DNA of 48,599 nt, from the IMG/VR virus record IMGVR_UViG_3300020183_000129, positions 1-48,599 of that record. One strand, 5' to 3'. The stretch is from a virus. Below, piece by piece: positions 38,157-46,879 of the stretch (position 1 is the first letter of the stretch; every line of letters begins with the position of its first letter). The notes under the pieces were generated by a model. The model did no database searches and was not told where the DNA came from. It saw only the letters and a program-made list of their open reading frames with translations. The position numbers and the translations under genes are program-made.

Positions 38157-39662
38157 ATGGATTTGTCGGCACTCAAGGGCAAGATAGGCAGCCTGTCTGT
38201 GCAGGAGCAGGCTGAGTTGCTGGATCTTCTGACCGAACTTGAGGAGGCTGAGAACAAGAAGGCCGCGAAGGACAACTTCCTGCCCTTTGTGAGGATGATG
38301 TGGCCGGGTTTCATTGGTGGTCGGCACCACAAGATCATGGCGGAAGCCTTTGAAAGGGTTGCGAAAGGTGAGTTAAAGCGGCTGATCATCAACATGCCGC
38401 CTCGTCATACCAAGTCTGAGTTCGCTTCGTACCTCTTGCCTGCTTGGTTTCTGGGTAGATTCCCCGAGAAGAAGGTCATTCAGACGGCACACACTGCCGA
38501 GTTGTCTGTTGGCTTTGGTCGTAAGGTGAGGAACCTCATACAATCTGATGATTTTGCTAAGGTTTTTCCCGGCATCACCCTGTCTAGCGACTCGAAGGCT
38601 GCTGGTCGGTGGAACACCAACCGGAAGGGGGACTACTTTGCCATCGGTGTGGGTGGTGCGGTGACTGGCAAGGGTGCTGATCTGCTGATCATTGACGATC
38701 CGCACTCGGAGCAGGACGCGCAGCAGGGCCAGTTCAACCCGGAGGTTTATGATCGGGTGTATGAATGGTACACATCCGGGCCTCGGCAGCGTTTGCAGCC
38801 GGGTGGTGCCATCATTCTGGTGATGACGCGGTGGTCTAAGAAGGATTTGACGGGTCAGATCCTGAAATCGACGGCAGATCGGAGGGGTGTGGACGACTGG
38901 GAGGTGATCGAGTTCCCCGCCATCATGCCTTCTGGCGCTCCTCTGTGGCCTGAGTTCTGGTCTCTGGAGGAGTTGGAGGCACTCAAGTCCGAACTGCCGA
39001 TTTCGAAGTGGTCTGCGCAGTACCAGCAGAACCCGACATCGGAGGAAGGGGCACTTATCAAGCGGGAGTGGTGGCGGGAGTGGCCAAGCAGCAAGCCGCC
39101 CGAGTGCGAAGCCATCATCCAGTCATGGGACACGGCCTTTCTGAAGACGCAGCGCAGCGACTACTCCGCATGCACCACATGGGGTGTGTTCTACCACCCC
39201 GACGACAAGGGAAATTCTGCACCGAACATCATCCTTCTGGATGCTTTCAAGGAAAAGCTGGAGTTCCCAGACCTGAAGCGGGCTGCTTATGACAAGTACC
39301 GCGAGTTCGAACCCGATCAGATGATCGTCGAGAAGAAGGCTTCAGGGGCACCACTGATCTTCGAGTTGCGGGCCATGGGTATTCCTGTGACGGAGTTCAC
39401 GCCCTCCAGAGGTCAGGACAAGATCGCTCGCGTGAACGCAGTGACGGATCTGTTCGCCTCTGGTTCGATATGGTATCCTCCCACAAGATGGGCCGAAGAG
39501 GTGATCGAGGAATGCGCCTCGTTCCCTTCAGGAGAGCACGACGACTTTGTGGACTCGACTACACAAGCACTGCTAAGATTCAGGCAAGGTGGCTGGGTTC
39601 GAGCGGAACTCGATGACTGGGACGACGAGCCGAAATACCGTAGACCCGTCGCGTACTACTAG
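38157..39662 (+). CDS. terL: Terminase large subunit
   Basis: 501 aa from ATG 38157 (GGAG upstream; starts MDLSALKGKIGSLSVQEQ). An ATG at 38043 would add 38 residues that look non-conserved. ATPase: variant Walker A MPPRHTKS and Walker B LLIIDDPHSE; coupling motif VMTRWSKKDL. RNase H-like nuclease: QSWDTAF, VEKKASGAPL, EHDDFVDSTTQALL. It drives DNA into the prohead and cuts the concatemer. Downstream gene begins 9 nt later. Confidence 0.95.
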   Translation: MDLSALKGKIGSLSVQEQAELLDLLTELEEAENKKAAKDNFLPFVRMMWPGFIGGRHHKIMAEAFERVAKGELKRLIINMPPRHTKSEFASYLLPAWFLGRFPEKKVIQTAHTAELSVGFGRKVRNLIQSDDFAKVFPGITLSSDSKAAGRWNTNRKGDYFAIGVGGAVTGKGADLLIIDDPHSEQDAQQGQFNPEVYDRVYEWYTSGPRQRLQPGGAIILVMTRWSKKDLTGQILKSTADRRGVDDWEVIEFPAIMPSGAPLWPEFWSLEELEALKSELPISKWSAQYQQNPTSEEGALIKREWWREWPSSKPPECEAIIQSWDTAFLKTQRSDYSACTTWGVFYHPDDKGNSAPNIILLDAFKEKLEFPDLKRAAYDKYREFEPDQMIVEKKASGAPLIFELRAMGIPVTEFTPSRGQDKIARVNAVTDLFASGSIWYPPTRWAEEVIEECASFPSGEHDDFVDSTTQALLRFRQGGWVRAELDDWDDEPKYRRPVAYY

Positions 39663-39671
39663 GAGCTTGTG

Positions 39672-40640
39672 ATGGCTGACCCGAGAGAGCTGTTTGGCGA
39701 TCTTCGTCTGCCTGAGTTTTTGGGTGGGAGGCAGGTTGATCGCTACATCCCGCCCGAGTTGAGGCAGGGGATAGGTTCGTTTCTGGTTGGTGCGGACATG
39801 TTGAACCCTGTTTCGGCGTATCGGGAGTACTTGAGAGACGTTCGGGAGGGTGACGTTGTTGGGGGCGTGACGAACACTGCGGGCTTTGTGGCACCGGGGC
39901 TAGCTGGTGCGTTGGCGTCTCGGATGGCTCGTCCGGTGGCATCTTCTGTTGCGCCGTATACGGACGACGCGGCTCGCGTGTTGATGGAGATCCTGTCGCC
40001 TGCGGGCGCGCCAAACACTGGAGCTGTTGGGCGCAACGCCCCGCGCGGTGGAGACATGTCGCGCAGGAACTTCTTGCTTGGGGCAGGGGCAGCAGGCGTT
40101 ACGGCGTCGGCTGTGCCATCTAAAGGAATCACAGATCTCATCGGGCATGCAGCGACTCGTGGTGGAGGTCGCGCGATTGACAATCTAGTCGGCCTTCTAG
40201 CCCAAAAAAAACAACTGCACGAAGCATTTGACAAAAACACCAGCAGGATTATTGGAGAATCTGATGACTGGGTAGAAATTATAAAAGGAAATAATTTGGA
40301 GTATAATGCAATGCAATTGGATTTTCAAAAGAAATTTGATGAGGTATTTAATGAGTTTGCAAAAGAAGTTGCAGACTCCAACATCAGTCAGAAGGAGTTG
40401 GAGGGTTTACCATATGACACCTTGTGGGAACTTTTAAGCAATACTGGTCAGTTGAGCAAGCAAGACGACGCGCCCCAGTACGCAGAAGAGTTAGAGCAGA
40501 TGGCTCGACGTATCGCGGACGTGCTGTCTTCAAGACCGGAATCTTCAAGACCGGAATTCGAGTATGATGATACTTTACGCAGGGAGGGTAACAACCGGCG
40601 TCTTGCCAACCGGCAACGCAATCAGGAAGGTCGCAATTGA
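39672..40640 (+). CDS. Hypothetical protein with internal Tat-like motif and AT-rich segment
   Basis: 322 aa, ATG 39672 with AGGAG. Residues 1-90 read as a podovirus structural-type segment (ELFGDLRLPEFLGGRQVDRY; VVGGVTNTAGFVAPGLAGAL). At about residue 129, MSRRNFLLGAGAAGVTASAV is a textbook twin-arginine signal pattern (SRRNFL plus hydrophobic stretch plus SAVPS), and its Met (40056) could be an internal start. The bases from about 40200 to 40450 are strikingly A/T-rich, encoding Lys/Asn/Glu/Asp-rich helices. The gene looks chimeric. Function unknown. Confidence 0.65.
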   Translation: MADPRELFGDLRLPEFLGGRQVDRYIPPELRQGIGSFLVGADMLNPVSAYREYLRDVREGDVVGGVTNTAGFVAPGLAGALASRMARPVASSVAPYTDDAARVLMEILSPAGAPNTGAVGRNAPRGGDMSRRNFLLGAGAAGVTASAVPSKGITDLIGHAATRGGGRAIDNLVGLLAQKKQLHEAFDKNTSRIIGESDDWVEIIKGNNLEYNAMQLDFQKKFDEVFNEFAKEVADSNISQKELEGLPYDTLWELLSNTGQLSKQDDAPQYAEELEQMARRIADVLSSRPESSRPEFEYDDTLRREGNNRRLANRQRNQEGRN

Positions 40641-40704
40641 ACAACTTAGGTGCTATAGAAGTAACACGTCGGCAATCTGCCGCGAGCACTACTAGGAGAT
40701 CTTG

Positions 40705-43197
40705 ATGGCTATCGTCAAACCCTTGGAGCCCTCGGACATCGATCTCGAAGACACCGAAGAGGTTGAGATCGAGATCGTCAACCCGGAAGCTGTCGGCATC
40801 GAGACCGAAGACGGTGGCATGATCATCGACTTCGAGGGCGTTGTAACCGAAGACCTGATGGGGCCAAGTCATGACTCGAACCTTGCCGAGTTCATCGACG
40901 ACAGGACGCTACAGTCCATGGCGTCCGAACTCATCGAGCACTTCAACTCTGACAAGGAGTCCCGCAAGGAGTGGGCACGAGCCTATGTGAAGGGCCTCGA
41001 TCTGCTCGGCATGAAGATCGAAGATCGCAGCCAGCCATGGCAGGGCGCGTCTGGTGTATTTCACCCGGTGCTAACGGAAGCTGTCGTGCGGTTTCAGGCT
41101 CAGGCAATGGGAGAACTCTACCCTGCGTCAGGCCCTGTCAGAACCAAGATCATGGGCAAGCTGACCACGGAGAAGTCCGAACAGGCACAACGTGTCCAGA
41201 CGGAGATGAACTACCTCATCACAGAGGAGATGACCGAGTACCGCGACGAACTCGAGCAGCTTCTGTTCAAGCTTCCTCTTGCAGGCTCTGCCTTCAAGAA
41301 GATCTACTTCGACCCGATCATGGAGCGCCCCTGCGCCATGTTCGTGCCTGCCGAAGACTTCATGGTCTCCTACGGCGCGTCTGATCTCATGACGTGCCCC
41401 CGCTACACCCATGTGATGAAGAAGACCAAGAACGAGGTCTTGGAACTTCAAGTGGCAGGTCTCTACCGGGAGATCGAACTTCCTGCGCCTCAGCCTGACA
41501 TGACCGACATTCAGGACAAGTACGACGAATTGGACGGAGAACAGCCGACCATAGAGGATGATGATCGGCACACGATCCTTGAGATGCATGTGACCATGAA
41601 CATGCCCGAGGACTTCGACGACCCCGACGGGATCGCCCGCCCATACGTCATCACGCTCGACAAGTCATCCCGTGAAATCCTAGCCATCCGCAGGAACTGG
41701 TATGAAGATGACCCGAAGAAAAAGAAGCGGATGCATTTCGTTCACTACAAATATCTTCCGGGCCTTGGGTTCTACGGCACTGGCCTCATCCACATCATGG
41801 GTGGTCTGGCTAAGTCTGCTACGTCAATTCTTCGCCAGCTTATCGATGCTGGCACTCTATCGAACCTGCCTGCTGGCCTTAAAGCTAGGGGTCTTCGCAT
41901 CAAGGGCGATGATACTCCTCTCATGCCGGGTGAGTTCAGGGACGTTGACGTACCGGGTGGCGCTATCCGCGACTCGATCACGTTTATCCCTTACAAGGAG
42001 CCTTCAGCGGTACTCTACTCTCTGCTTGGAAACATCGTTGAAGAAGGACGTCGCGTTGGTTCGGTTGCTGACATTCAGGTAGGCGACATCAACGCACAGG
42101 CTCCGGTAGGCACGACACTCGCCCTCATGGAGCGTTCCATGAAGGTCATGTCCGGTGTGCAGGCAAGACTGCATGCCGCCATGAAGAACGAACTGCGGCT
42201 GCTTGCGACGATCATCCATGACTACATGCCGTCCGAGTACGCCTACGAGATGGACGGAAAGTTCAATCGAACCGAAGATTTCGATGGGCGCATCGACGTC
42301 ATCCCCGTCTCAGACCCGAATGCTGCCACAATGTCGCAGCGCATCATGCAGTATCAGGCGGCACTTCAACTGGCTCAACAGGCACCACAACTCTACGACA
42401 TGGGCAAGCTGCACCGGCAGATGCTTGAGGTGCTTGGTATCCCTGACGCCAACGACATTATCAAGCTGAAGGAAGACATCAAGCCCGCAGACCCCGTGAC
42501 AGAGAACATGATGATCCTGAAGCAGGAGCCCGTGCGGGCCTTCAAGTATCAGGATCACGAGGCACACATCGCAGTCCACATGGCAGCGATGCAAGACCCC
42601 AAGCTGCGCGAACTGGTTGGCCAGTCCCCCTTCGCACAAGCCATCGGTCAGGCCATGGCAGCGCATGTCACGGAGCATGTGGCGTTCCAGTACCGCAGGG
42701 AGATCGAGAAGATGCTGGGCGTGGAAATGCCCAACGAAGATCAGCCCCTGCCCGAAGACGTCGAGATCGAGATCTCTCGCCTCGCCAAGGAAGCGGCAGA
42801 GAAGTTGCTTCAGAAGGATCAGGCAGAGCAGGCTGCGCAGCAGGCACAGCAGCAGATGCAAGATCCGGTCGTGCAGATGCAGATGGAAGAACTCCAACTC
42901 AAGAAGATGGAACTTCAGCACAAGATCAACATGGACAACCAGAAGCTTCAGATCGACGCCATGGCCAAGCAGGCGAACGTCGAACTGCAAGCACAGAGAA
43001 TTGCTTCGGAAAACCAGCGCGAAGGCGCTCGGATCGGTGCTCGCCTTGCATCCGATCTCGACAATGCTCAGAGGGACGACCGCAGGGAAGGCGCGAAGCT
43101 TGGCATCGAGATAGCAAAGGAGTTGGCGCGTGGAGAGGGAGTGGCAGGTTTTGGGTCTTCTCAGGCGCAGAATCGCGGAGTCCAAGGAAAACGTTGA
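40705..43197 (+). CDS. Portal protein
   Basis: 830 aa. It forms the dodecameric ring through which DNA enters and leaves the head. AGGAG six bases before ATG 40705 (TTG 40702 is in frame but less likely). Recognisable portal features: GMKIEDRSQPWQGASGVFHP, LYPASGPVRTKIMG, HYKYLPGLGFYGTGL, APVGTTLALMERSMKVMSGV. The C-terminal 150 residues are a Gln/Glu/Lys coiled coil, as in long podovirus portals with a barrel domain. Position after TerL agrees. Confidence 0.93.
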   Translation: MAIVKPLEPSDIDLEDTEEVEIEIVNPEAVGIETEDGGMIIDFEGVVTEDLMGPSHDSNLAEFIDDRTLQSMASELIEHFNSDKESRKEWARAYVKGLDLLGMKIEDRSQPWQGASGVFHPVLTEAVVRFQAQAMGELYPASGPVRTKIMGKLTTEKSEQAQRVQTEMNYLITEEMTEYRDELEQLLFKLPLAGSAFKKIYFDPIMERPCAMFVPAEDFMVSYGASDLMTCPRYTHVMKKTKNEVLELQVAGLYREIELPAPQPDMTDIQDKYDELDGEQPTIEDDDRHTILEMHVTMNMPEDFDDPDGIARPYVITLDKSSREILAIRRNWYEDDPKKKKRMHFVHYKYLPGLGFYGTGLIHIMGGLAKSATSILRQLIDAGTLSNLPAGLKARGLRIKGDDTPLMPGEFRDVDVPGGAIRDSITFIPYKEPSAVLYSLLGNIVEEGRRVGSVADIQVGDINAQAPVGTTLALMERSMKVMSGVQARLHAAMKNELRLLATIIHDYMPSEYAYEMDGKFNRTEDFDGRIDVIPVSDPNAATMSQRIMQYQAALQLAQQAPQLYDMGKLHRQMLEVLGIPDANDIIKLKEDIKPADPVTENMMILKQEPVRAFKYQDHEAHIAVHMAAMQDPKLRELVGQSPFAQAIGQAMAAHVTEHVAFQYRREIEKMLGVEMPNEDQPLPEDVEIEISRLAKEAAEKLLQKDQAEQAAQQAQQQMQDPVVQMQMEELQLKKMELQHKINMDNQKLQIDAMAKQANVELQAQRIASENQREGARIGARLASDLDNAQRDDRREGAKLGIEIAKELARGEGVAGFGSSQAQNRGVQGKR

Positions 43198-43324
43198 ACA
43201 ATTTCTGTCTGGAGGAGGGGCAGACAGCATGGAGAAGTACAACAGGATCGTTGGTCGATATGAGGCCTTGACCATGATCGAGGAAGAAATAAAGGAACTG
43301 GAGCAAAGATACGTTGAAAGTTAG
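43130..43324 (+). CDS. Small coiled-coil protein overlapping the portal end
   Basis: 64 aa, GTG 43130 with AAGGAG seven bases upstream, overlapping the portal gene by 68 nt. Helical: EREWQVLGLLRRRIAESKEN, EQFLSGGGADSMEKYNRIVG, RYEALTMIEEEIKELEQ. Small helical genes of this kind follow portal genes in several podoviruses; role unknown, perhaps assembly. Confidence 0.7.
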   Translation: MEREWQVLGLLRRRIAESKENVEQFLSGGGADSMEKYNRIVGRYEALTMIEEEIKELEQRYVES

Positions 43325-43376
43325 AACTTTTGGAGTATTGTAGCGACCGGGAGAACCTCGCGGGTAACCGCGCAAG

Positions 43377-43778
43377 GTGACTGTGAACCTTAAATCACTG
43401 CGGGTGAAGATGTATACGGGCAATACTGAGACAGAGGCACGAGTGGCTTCGAAGCTGCCGCAGCCTCAAGGGTACAAGGTACTCATAGCTGTCCCTGAAA
43501 TCAGCGACAAAACGGATGGTGGCGTGCTGCTTCCTGACGGCATGAAGCATGCCGAGGAGACCGCCTCCATCGTGGGTTTTGTCATGAAGCTTGGGCCTGA
43601 TGCCTATATCGACGTGAGCAAGTTCCCGAACGGCCCCTACTGCAAGGAGGGAGACTTCGTGATCTTCAGGTCGTACTCGGGCACGAGAATCAAGATCCAT
43701 GGCAAGGAGTTCCGCCTCATCAACGACGACACGGTCGAGGCGGTAGTCGAAGATCCAAGGGGGTATAGCAGAGCATGA
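43377..43778 (+). CDS. GroES-like co-chaperonin
   Basis: 133 aa from GTG 43377 (GTG 43383 and ATG 43410 are alternatives). PQGYKVLIAVPEISDKTDGG then VLLPDGMKHAEETASIVGFV forms the Cpn10 barrel start and mobile-loop region; CKEGDFVIFRSYSGTRIKIH, EFRLINDDTVEAVVEDP is the C-terminal half. It probably works with host GroEL to fold the capsid or other large proteins, as T4 gp31 does. It sits between portal and scaffold. ATGA overlap with the next gene. Confidence 0.82.
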   Translation: MTVNLKSLRVKMYTGNTETEARVASKLPQPQGYKVLIAVPEISDKTDGGVLLPDGMKHAEETASIVGFVMKLGPDAYIDVSKFPNGPYCKEGDFVIFRSYSGTRIKIHGKEFRLINDDTVEAVVEDPRGYSRA

Positions 43779-44695
43779 ACCAGACAGGCGAAGAAGACTT
43801 CGACGACGACGTCGAAGAAAGTTCATCTGAACTAGAAATCGAGATCGTCGATGATACCCCCGAAAAGGACAAGGGTAAGCCTCGGCGTCCTGATAACGCG
43901 GAACCTCAGATACCTGACGACGACGAGATCCAGTCGTACAGCGAGAGTGTTCAGAAGCGTATCAAGCAACTGAAGTTCGAGTACCACGAGGAACGTCGCC
44001 GCAAGGAAGAGGCGGCACGTCTTCAGGAGGAGGCACTCCGTTACGCGCAGCAAGTCAAGGCCGAGAACGAACGGCTGGTGAAGACGCTGCAAGACGGAGA
44101 GAAGGTTCTGGTCACACAGGCCAAGGGCCGCGTTGAGGCAGAACTGGACAAGGCGCGTTCTGCCTACAAGAGCGCCTATGAGTCGGGCGACTCCGACGCG
44201 CTCATCAAGGCACAGGAACGCCTGACCGAACTTCAGACGGAGAAGATGCGCTATGCTGGCTATCAGCCGCAACAGCGCCCTGCCGCGCCAGCGCCGACTT
44301 ATACGCAACCCCAGCCAAAGCCTCCGACCCCGGATGCTATGGCATTGGAATGGGCGGAAAAAAATCCGTGGTTTGAGAAAGACCCGGAGATGACAGGCTA
44401 TGCTTATGGCCTGCATGAGAAACTCGTGCGAAACGGAGTTGATCCGCGAAGCAAAGAGTATTACAATCAGATAGATCGCGCGGTTCGCCGCGTGTTCGCT
44501 GATCGGTTTGGCGAAGAGACAGTCGAGGCAGCACCTCTTCGTCAGGCGGGCAACGTGGTCGCCCCCGCGCAAAGAAGCGGAAAGACACCACGCAAAGTGC
44601 AACTCACCTCGACCCAGCTATCACTCGCCAAGAGGCTTGGGTTGAAGCCTGAAGTGTATGCGGCGCAGCTTCTGAAGGAGAGAGCCAATGGTTGA
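43775..44695 (+). CDS. Scaffolding protein
   Basis: 306 aa. Very acidic N-terminus (EEDFDDDVEESSSELEIEIV), a long Glu/Lys/Arg coiled coil (about 55-165), a Pro-rich hinge, and a C-terminal helical part (TSTQLSLAKRLGLKPEVYAA) that would bind the capsid protein. This order is typical of podovirus scaffolds, which shape the prohead and leave before packaging. It is directly upstream of capsid genes. Confidence 0.85.
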   Translation: MNQTGEEDFDDDVEESSSELEIEIVDDTPEKDKGKPRRPDNAEPQIPDDDEIQSYSESVQKRIKQLKFEYHEERRRKEEAARLQEEALRYAQQVKAENERLVKTLQDGEKVLVTQAKGRVEAELDKARSAYKSAYESGDSDALIKAQERLTELQTEKMRYAGYQPQQRPAAPAPTYTQPQPKPPTPDAMALEWAEKNPWFEKDPEMTGYAYGLHEKLVRNGVDPRSKEYYNQIDRAVRRVFADRFGEETVEAAPLRQAGNVVAPAQRSGKTPRKVQLTSTQLSLAKRLGLKPEVYAAQLLKERANG

Positions 44696-45134
44696 CAGGA
44701 CGCCACGTCAGAATACGACTCGCGAAGCTACCGAGCGTAAGCGTTCGTGGCAGCGTTCGGCCATGATCCCTGCCCCCGAACCCAGAGATGGACTGAAGTT
44801 CCGCTGGATTCGCACCTCCACTATGGGCCAAGCGGACAACACGAACGTCTCCCGGCGTTTTCGTGAAGGCTATACCCCTGTCAAGGCAGAGGACTTTCCT
44901 GAACTTCAGATCCTTTCGGACATGGATTCCCGGTTCAAAGGCAACATCGAGGTCGGCGGTTTGCTGCTGTGCAGCATCCCCGAAGAGTACGCGCAGGAAC
45001 GTGCCCAAGGCCAACTTGAGGATGCTCAAGCACAAATTCAGGCCGTGGATAATAGCTTCATGCGCGAAAACGACCGTCGTATGCCGCTTTTGAAACCCGA
45101 GCGATCCACCCGCACATCCTTCGGACGGGGCTAA
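44688..45134 (+). CDS. Small head-associated protein
   Basis: 148 aa, overlapping the scaffold by 8 nt. Basic N-terminus (RTPRQNTTREATERKRSWQR), a beta-like middle (GLKFRWIRTSTMGQADNTN) and Gln-rich helix (AQGQLEDAQAQIQAVDNSF). I recognise its type from scaffold-capsid neighbourhoods in environmental podoviruses. Function unproven. Confidence 0.65.
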   Translation: MVDRTPRQNTTREATERKRSWQRSAMIPAPEPRDGLKFRWIRTSTMGQADNTNVSRRFREGYTPVKAEDFPELQILSDMDSRFKGNIEVGGLLLCSIPEEYAQERAQGQLEDAQAQIQAVDNSFMRENDRRMPLLKPERSTRTSFGRG

Positions 45135-45166
45135 TGCCCTTCAACCTCAACCATTAGGAGAGAAAC

Positions 45167-45829
45167 ATGGCCACTGTCGCCACTCCCTACGGCCTCAAGC
45201 CGATCAATCTGATCGGCGGTCAGGCTTTCAATGGCGGGGTCATCCGTGAGTACAAAGTCGCAGCGAACAACTCGAATGCGATCTTCAATGGTGATCTCGT
45301 CGTCCTTTCCACTGCTGGTCAGCCCTCGGCTGTCAGCGCAACTCCTGTTGCGAACGAACTCGCTGCCACCTCCGTCAACGCGACGGCTGGCATCATGGGC
45401 GTTTGCGTTGGTGCTCGCTACATCAGCAACCAAGGACAGCCGACCTACAACAACTTCCTTCCTGCCAGCACCATCACAGGTGGCGGCTCGGATGTGTTTG
45501 TTCTGGTCATGGACGATCCTGACGCGCTGTTCCAGATCAAGGGCAGCGCCGCTCTTGGCACGTTTAACTCGGGCACTGGTGGCTCGGGCTGGCCGGGTGC
45601 CATTGGCAAGAACGCGCAGCTTGGCTTCGGCACTGCGGGCCTCACCACGACTGGCGTGTCGGGGATGAACCTGCTTGTCGGCACCAATGGTGCGGGCCTT
45701 GTCACCACGCAGACCTACGCTGTGCGTATCGTTGATGTGGTTCGTGGCACTGAGAGTGAGGCTTACCCCGAGTTCATCGTCAAGCTGAACGTGGGCGTCC
45801 ATTCTTACTACAACTCTCTCGGCGTGTAA
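45167..45829 (+). CDS. Capsid decoration/head protein candidate
   Basis: 220 aa, GGAGAG before the ATG. Beta-rich and Gly/Ala/Thr/Asn-rich: MATVATPYGLKPINLIGGQA, GGVIREYKVAANNSNAIFN, FVLVMDDPDALFQIKGSA, VVRGTESEAYPEFIVKL. This is the look of a major head or decoration protein encoded just before the major capsid gene. Abundant expression is expected from the strong SD. Confidence 0.7.
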   Translation: MATVATPYGLKPINLIGGQAFNGGVIREYKVAANNSNAIFNGDLVVLSTAGQPSAVSATPVANELAATSVNATAGIMGVCVGARYISNQGQPTYNNFLPASTITGGGSDVFVLVMDDPDALFQIKGSAALGTFNSGTGGSGWPGAIGKNAQLGFGTAGLTTTGVSGMNLLVGTNGAGLVTTQTYAVRIVDVVRGTESEAYPEFIVKLNVGVHSYYNSLGV

Positions 45830-45842
45830 GGAGGGCTGAAAC

Positions 45843-46748
45843 ATGGCTATTTCGCGCGCACAAGCCCTCAAGGAACTCCTTCCCGGTCTTAACGCACTGT
45901 TCGGTCTTGAGTACGCCAAGTACGAGAACGAGCATGCGGAAATCTACGAGACCGAGAACTCGGAGCGTTCGTTTGAGGAAGAAGTGAAGCTGTCGGGCTT
46001 CGGTGCTGCCCCCGTGAAAGCGGAAGGTGCTGCCATCGAGTACGACAACGCACAGGAATCGTTCACCGCTCGTTACAACCACGAGACGGTGGCGATGGGC
46101 TTCTCCATCACCGAAGAGGCGATGGAAGACAACCTGTACGACTCGCTGTCCGCTCGCTACACGAAGGCCCTTGCCCGTGGCATGGCCTACACGAAGCAAG
46201 TCAAGGCGGCGCTTCTGCTGAACACCGGCTTCACCACGTTCCAGTCGGGCGATGGTGTCACGCTGTTCAACACTGCCCATCCGACCGTTTCGGGTAGCAC
46301 CAACTCGAACCGCCCCTCTGCTGACGCCGACCTGAACGAGACCTCGCTCGAGCAGGCTGTGATCGACATTGCTGCGTTCCGTGACGAACGTGGCCTGCTG
46401 ATCGCTGCCCGCCCGCGCAAGCTGATCGTTCCCCCGGCGCTGATGTTCGTCGCTACGCGGCTCCTTGAGACGGAACTGCGTGTCGGCACAGCCGATAACG
46501 ACATCAACGCTCTCAAGTCCAACGGGTCGATCCCAGAGGGCTATCGCGTCAACCACTACCTGACGGACAACGATGCGTGGTTCCTCACCACGGACGTGCC
46601 GAATGGTATGAAGCACTTTGTGCGTGTCGCGATGCAGACGTCAATGGACGGGGATTTTGACACCGGGAACGTCAGGTATAAATCAAGAGAGCGCTACAGT
46701 TTCGGCGTCTCTGACCCGCTTGGCATTTTTGGTTCCCCCGGTGTTTGA
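45843..46748 (+). CDS. Major capsid protein
   Basis: 301 aa. Helical start (ISRAQALKELLPGLNALFGL), central FTARYNHETVAMGFSITEEA and TLFNTAHPTVSGSTNS, later ARPRKLIVPPALMFVATRLL and GYRVNHYLTDNDAWFLT. The FNTAHP segment and length match the Mu gpT-like/HK97-fold major capsid proteins. GGAGGG precedes ATG 45843, and a strong terminator follows. Position after scaffold and decoration genes supports it. Confidence 0.93.
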   Translation: MAISRAQALKELLPGLNALFGLEYAKYENEHAEIYETENSERSFEEEVKLSGFGAAPVKAEGAAIEYDNAQESFTARYNHETVAMGFSITEEAMEDNLYDSLSARYTKALARGMAYTKQVKAALLLNTGFTTFQSGDGVTLFNTAHPTVSGSTNSNRPSADADLNETSLEQAVIDIAAFRDERGLLIAARPRKLIVPPALMFVATRLLETELRVGTADNDINALKSNGSIPEGYRVNHYLTDNDAWFLTTDVPNGMKHFVRVAMQTSMDGDFDTGNVRYKSRERYSFGVSDPLGIFGSPGV

Positions 46749-46774
46749 GTAAAATCAACCACTTAACACCGATT

Positions 46775-46801
46775 AGGCCCGCTTCGGCGGGCCTTTTCTT
46801 T
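46775..46801 (+). terminator. Rho-independent terminator after the capsid gene
   Basis: AGGCCCGC, TTCG, GCGGGCCT (46775-46794) followed by a T-rich run. Very stable 8-bp GC stem with a UUCG loop. Confidence 0.93.
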
Positions 46802-46818
46802 TCCGCGCGTTTTATGGC

Positions 46819-46848
46819 TTGACTCTTTGGTGTGCCCCACCTTATATA
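46819..46848 (+). promoter_or_regulatory. Promoter candidate for the GIY-YIG gene
   Basis: TTGACT (46819-46824), 18 bases, TATATA (46843-46848), just after the capsid terminator and 31 nt before the endonuclease ATG. Confidence 0.55.
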
Positions 46849-46879
46849 GACTATGTCGAGATCACCAAGGAGTCTTGAG

